Positions 34,387 to 37,959 of a stretch of 37,959 nt of DNA are shown here, piece after piece (position 1 is the first letter of the stretch; each line of letters starts with the position of its first letter). Source of the DNA: Clostridiales bacterium (GTDB lineage Bacteria > Bacillota > Clostridia > Oscillospirales > Oscillospiraceae). The stretch covers positions 1-37,959 of the forward strand of contig JAAYBW010000259.1 in assembly GCA_012729975.1 (NCBI GenBank). Reading direction: 5' to 3'. The position numbers and the translations under genes are program-made. The notes below the pieces were generated by a model. The model searched no databases. It was given only the letters and a program-made list of their open reading frames with translations, and had not been told where the DNA came from.

Positions 34387-34456
34387 ATAAAATGAATTTT
34401 TTACCTATATAAGTACATTATTCCGTCGTATGCGGGGAAAGGATATATATATATCA
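34387..34456 (+). promoter_or_regulatory. Upstream region of pgk
   Basis: An AT-rich segment with TATATA at 34406-34411 and a weak TGTGCA 18 bp upstream (34382-34387), which would overlap the trmL hairpin. The spacer to the GGGGAAAGGA ribosome binding site is AT-rich. A pgk promoter is likely here, but the exact boxes are uncertain. Confidence 0.35.
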
Positions 34457-35659
34457 ATGGAATACAGAAAAAAATCCGTGCGAAGCGCAGACCTCATGGG
34501 GAAAAAAGTTTTGCTGCGCTGCGATTTCAATGTTCCTCTCGATAAAAAAACCGGAGCCATCACGGCAGACACACGTATAACGGCTACCGCTCCGACTATC
34601 AGATTCATGCTCGACAGGGGAGCGTCCGTTATCACCTGCTCGCATCTCGGGAAACCGAAGGGCAATGCAGATCCGTCGCTTTCATTGACCCCGGTTGCCG
34701 CAAGGCTTTCCGACGTGATCGGTTCGCCGGTCGTTTTCGGCTCGGACATTACCGGCCCCGAAACAAGAGCGAAAGCTGCAGCGCTAAAACCCGGGCAGAC
34801 GATGCTGCTCGAAAATCTACGTTTTGATCCCCGGGAAGAAACAAACGATCCCGTATTCGCTAAAGAACTCGCGGACCTGGCGGACATCTACGTTTCCGAC
34901 GCGTTCGGAACGGCGCATCGCGCGCACGCTTCAACCGCGGGCATCGCGCAGTTTCTGCCCGCGTATGCCGGTCTTCTGCTGGAAAAGGAAATCAGCATTA
35001 TGGGGAAAGCTTTAAACGAGCCCAAGCACCCCTTCGTGGCAATACTGGGCGGCGCAAAGGTCACCGATAAGATAGGCGTCGTTTCCAATCTGCTTGAGAA
35101 AGCCGACGCTCTGATAGTCGGCGGCGGCATGGCTTTTCCGTTTATAAGAGCCCTGGGAGGAAGCATAGGCGATTCCATATTTGAGGGCGACAGTATTGAT
35201 TATTGCCGTTCAATGATTTTTAAAGCCGCAGCGCTGGGCAAACCGTTCTTTTTACCCGTTGACGCGATTGCGGCCGCCCGATTCGCGGCAGACTCACCTT
35301 TTCAAATCTGCAGATCCGACAAGATCCCCGACGGTTATATGGGGCTTGATATCGGTCCGGATACGCAAAGCCGCTACCACGACGCGATAGCCGGAGCGAA
35401 AACCATAATCTGGAACGGCCCTATGGGCGTTTTTGAATTTCCCGCTTTCGCGGGCGGTACGGCCACCGTTGCGGAGGCCGTAGCGAACGCGACCGACAGC
35501 GGAGCGATAAGCATTGTCGGAGGAGGCGACAGCGCGGCGGCAGTGGAACAGCTCGGTTTTTCCTTCCGGATATCGCATATATCCACAGGCGGCGGCGCCG
35601 CTCTGGAATTTCTTGAAGGCAAGGAACTTCCCGGCATAGCCTGCCTGCTGAATAAGTAA
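34457..35659 (+). CDS. pgk: Phosphoglycerate kinase
   Basis: Glycolytic kinase making ATP from 1,3-bisphosphoglycerate, 400 aa, full length. Motifs are LLRCDFNVPLDK, ADTRITATAPTI, CSHLGKPKG, the hinge and nucleotide sites GGAKVTDKI and GGGDSAAAVEQLG, and STGGGAALEFLEG. ATG 34457 is 13 bp after AAAGGA (34438-34443); an in-frame ATG at 34430 overlaps the ribosome binding site region and is disfavoured. tpiA follows after 4 bp. Glyceraldehyde-3-phosphate dehydrogenase, often encoded just before pgk, is not here. Confidence 0.97.
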   Translation: MEYRKKSVRSADLMGKKVLLRCDFNVPLDKKTGAITADTRITATAPTIRFMLDRGASVITCSHLGKPKGNADPSLSLTPVAARLSDVIGSPVVFGSDITGPETRAKAAALKPGQTMLLENLRFDPREETNDPVFAKELADLADIYVSDAFGTAHRAHASTAGIAQFLPAYAGLLLEKEISIMGKALNEPKHPFVAILGGAKVTDKIGVVSNLLEKADALIVGGGMAFPFIRALGGSIGDSIFEGDSIDYCRSMIFKAAALGKPFFLPVDAIAAARFAADSPFQICRSDKIPDGYMGLDIGPDTQSRYHDAIAGAKTIIWNGPMGVFEFPAFAGGTATVAEAVANATDSGAISIVGGGDSAAAVEQLGFSFRISHISTGGGAALEFLEGKELPGIACLLNK

Positions 35660-35663
35660 GCAT

Positions 35664-36434
35664 ATGGACAGAAAATACAGGAAGCCCGTAATCGCGGGAA
35701 ACTGGAAAATGAATATGCTGCCCTCCATGGTCGCGCCTTTCGGAAAGCGTCTCAAAGCCCTTGCGGGATTCTCGGACTGGTGCGAAACCGTTGTCTGCGT
35801 TCCCTTCGTCATGCTCACACATGCCATTGATGTTTTTTCGGACTGCCGGATCTCCGTCGGCGCTCAGAATGTCGGCGAGCGCGAGTCCGGCGCACTTACC
35901 GGCGAGGTTTCCGCCGCGCAGCTCGCCGATCTGGGCGTGAAATATGTAATAGTCGGTCACAGCGAGAGGCGAACGCTTTTCGGTGAAGACAATATTACGG
36001 TTAACAAAAAAATACGTCTGGCTTTGAATGCCGGGCTCAATCCCATTGTCTGCGTCGGGGAGACAGCCGAAGAGCGCGATATGGACGCGGCGCTTGATAT
36101 CGTGCGCCTTCAGGTTAAATACGCACTTAACGGTCTGGATATAAAAAGCCTCGGCCGCGTCACACTCGCATACGAGCCCGTATGGGCGATAGGCACCGGA
36201 CGAAACGCAACTGCGGAGCAGGCCGGCGAAGTCTGCTCTTATATAAGGAGCGTCGTGGGCGAGCTCTTTGACGCTCCCGGCGCCCGCGCAATGACCGTGC
36301 TCTACGGAGGCTCCGTCAATGCCGAAAACGCCGCGGAGTTGTTTTCCCGGGCTGATGTGGACGGCGGACTCGTAGGCGGAGCTTCACTTGATCCCGACGT
36401 CTTTTATTCTGTCATTAAGGCCGCGGATCAATGA
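35664..36434 (+). CDS. tpiA: Triosephosphate isomerase
   Basis: Interconverts dihydroxyacetone phosphate and glyceraldehyde-3-phosphate; TIM barrel of 256 aa. Active-site motifs are AGNWKMN (Lys), IVGHSERR (His), AYEPVWAIGTG (Glu) and the phosphate-binding LYGGSVN. It begins 4 bp after pgk with no strong ribosome binding site, which suggests translational coupling. gpmI follows after 46 bp. Confidence 0.97.
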   Translation: MDRKYRKPVIAGNWKMNMLPSMVAPFGKRLKALAGFSDWCETVVCVPFVMLTHAIDVFSDCRISVGAQNVGERESGALTGEVSAAQLADLGVKYVIVGHSERRTLFGEDNITVNKKIRLALNAGLNPIVCVGETAEERDMDAALDIVRLQVKYALNGLDIKSLGRVTLAYEPVWAIGTGRNATAEQAGEVCSYIRSVVGELFDAPGARAMTVLYGGSVNAENAAELFSRADVDGGLVGGASLDPDVFYSVIKAADQ

Positions 36435-36480
36435 AAAATAAGGCCGGCTTTCACCCGGTTTAAGCAACAGGAGCGAAGAC

Positions 36481-37959
36481 ATGAAAAACCCCAACATTAA
36501 AAAGACGCCCGTAACACTGCTGATCATGGACGGCTTCGGCCTTGCGCAGCCGGGCCCCGGAAACGCGATTCATCTGGCGAACACGCCGGAACTGGACGCC
36601 CTGATAGAAAAGCACCCACATACCGCGCTGTCCGCTTCCGGGAAAGACGCGGGACTTCCGGAGGGTACAATGGGCAACAGCGAGGTCGGGCACACAAATA
36701 TCGGCGCGGGGCGCGTTGTCTACCAAAACCTGCTGCGCATATCAAATGCTATTGACGACGGCAGCTTTTACGATAACCCCGTTTACATCGAGGCTGCCGA
36801 CGCCTGCGCCGCTTCGGGCGCTTCCGCGCATATACTCGGGCTGTTGTCAGACGTGGGTGTGCACAGCCACACAGACCACTTATGGGCGCTTTTAAAGCTT
36901 CTGAAAGCGAGGGGACTCACGAGAGTATACCTTCACTGCTTCATGGACGGCCGCGACAGCTCGCCCACCTCCGGCGCCGGCTATATGCGGGAGACGGTAA
37001 GGCAGTGCGCGCAGCTCGGAATCGGTAAAGTAGCCAGTATCTGCGGACGTTTTTACGGCATGGACAGGGATCAGCGATGGGATCGTGTAAAGCTCGCCTA
37101 TGATGCCATGGTTCTGGGTGAGGCACGCTATGACCCCGATCCCGTAAACGCAGTCGAAGAATCATATACAGCGGGAAAGACAGACGAATTTATCGAGCCT
37201 GTCGTCTGTGACAAAGAAGGGCTCATCTCGCCCGGAGACACCGTGTTTTTCATCAATTTCCGCCCCGACAGGGCAAGAGAAATAACAAGCGCCTTCACCG
37301 ACCCCCTTTTCGACGGGTTTAACCGGGCCAAAGGCTATTTCCCGTTAAGCTTCATATGCGCAGCCCAATACGATGCCGACATCCCCAACGTAAGGATCGC
37401 CTTTCCCCCCGAGTTTCCCAAGAACACCTTCGGAGAGTATCTGAGCAAACTCGGTATGACTCAGCTTCGCATTGCGGAGACGGAAAAGTACGCGCACGTC
37501 ACCTTTTTCTTCAACGGAGGAATCGAGGCTCCGTTTCCCGGTGAGGACAGAATTTTAATACCCTCATCAAAAGAATACCCGACCTATGACCTTATTCCGC
37601 AGATGAAAGCGCTTGAAATAACCGAAAAGGTCTGTCAAAAGATTTCAGAGGGATTATACGACGTGGTGGTCGTGAATCTGGCAAACTGCGATATGGTAGG
37701 CCACACGGGCGTAATGAAGGCCGCGATAACAGCCGTTGAGACAGTTGATTCCTGTGTAGGGCGCATTGTGCGCGCAACGGCGCAGGAGGGCGGTATAACA
37801 ATAGTCACCTCCGACCACGGAAACGCCGAAGACATGACTGATCCCAATAAATCTCCCCACACGGCGCATTCGACAAATCCCGTGCCTTTTATAATCTGCG
37901 GAGCTGATGCGGCTCTCAGAAGCGGCCGCATCTGCGACATCGTGCCGACTATACTTGAG
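36481..37959 (+). CDS. gpmI: 2,3-bisphosphoglycerate-independent phosphoglycerate mutase, 3'-truncated
   Basis: Manganese-dependent mutase interconverting 3- and 2-phosphoglycerate; the frame is open to the window edge after 493 codons, so roughly the last 17-20 residues of a usual 510-aa enzyme are missing. D17 in IMDGFG and S67 in GNSEVGHTNIG are the metal ligand and the phospho-serine; other landmarks are SDVGVHSHTDHL, CFMDGRDSSP, NFRPDRARE, NLANCDMVGHTG and TSDHGNAEDM. AGGAG at 36469-36473 gives a good start at ATG 36481. It completes the pgk-tpiA-gpmI lower-glycolysis operon; enolase could follow outside the window. Confidence 0.97.
   Translation, partial: MKNPNIKKTPVTLLIMDGFGLAQPGPGNAIHLANTPELDALIEKHPHTALSASGKDAGLPEGTMGNSEVGHTNIGAGRVVYQNLLRISNAIDDGSFYDNPVYIEAADACAASGASAHILGLLSDVGVHSHTDHLWALLKLLKARGLTRVYLHCFMDGRDSSPTSGAGYMRETVRQCAQLGIGKVASICGRFYGMDRDQRWDRVKLAYDAMVLGEARYDPDPVNAVEESYTAGKTDEFIEPVVCDKEGLISPGDTVFFINFRPDRAREITSAFTDPLFDGFNRAKGYFPLSFICAAQYDADIPNVRIAFPPEFPKNTFGEYLSKLGMTQLRIAETEKYAHVTFFFNGGIEAPFPGEDRILIPSSKEYPTYDLIPQMKALEITEKVCQKISEGLYDVVVVNLANCDMVGHTGVMKAAITAVETVDSCVGRIVRATAQEGGITIVTSDHGNAEDMTDPNKSPHTAHSTNPVPFIICGADAALRSGRICDIVPTILE

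Noticed and set aside
1-37959. Mobile element, prophage, CRISPR array, tRNA or rRNA
   Set aside because: No transposase, integrase, phage gene, regular spaced repeats, cloverleaf or rRNA-like sequence was recognised anywhere in the window.

Overview
The window looks like chromosome of a Gram-positive anaerobe of the Bacillota, most likely class Clostridia. The reasons are the PolC-type replicative polymerase, the rimP-nusA-ylxR-ylxQ-infB cluster, the short HisG plus HisZ pair, an LtaS-type lipoteichoic acid synthase, the MEP isoprenoid enzymes Dxr and IspG, an oxygen-sensitive glycyl radical enzyme, and strong ribosome binding sites of the GGAGG kind with some GTG and TTG starts. I see no prophage, insertion sequence, CRISPR array, tRNA or rRNA. 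No taxon below class can be supported from the sequence alone.

Layout. 1-6979 (+): an oligopeptide ABC transport operon: the C-terminal part of a solute-binding protein, OppB, an OppC with a giant extracytoplasmic insertion, OppD, OppF and a small membrane protein, closed by a strong hairpin. 7141-9468 (+): an LtaS-type synthase carrying what looks like a dead HAD phosphatase domain at its N terminus. 9529-12492 (+): a one-piece MacB/FtsX-type ABC exporter. 12693-17806 (+): a histidine operon hisZ-G-D-B-A-I-E that lacks hisC, hisH and hisF. 17898-20333 (-): a glycyl radical enzyme with its own promoter but no activase beside it.

20455-33548 (-): a long housekeeping run, read from right to left as rimP-nusA-ylxR-ylxQ-infB-cdsA-dxr-rseP-ispG-polC. 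It covers ribosome maturation, transcription elongation, translation initiation, phospholipid precursor synthesis, isoprenoid synthesis, regulated intramembrane proteolysis and replication. A good promoter and a short intrinsic terminator lie in the rimP leader, which fits attenuation of this operon by NusA. From the divergent intergenic region at about 33.7 kb, trmL and then the glycolytic genes pgk-tpiA-gpmI run on the + strand to the window edge; gpmI is cut off near its last residues.

The points most worth a second look are the pseudo-HAD/LtaS fusion, the orphan glycyl radical enzyme with a repeated 11-bp element at its promoter, the OppC insertion with internal repeats, the rimP leader attenuator, the gapped his operon, and the exchanged order of the infB and cdsA-polC blocks. 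I do not find a clear multi-gene system that is wholly new; the novelty here lies in individual proteins and leader elements.
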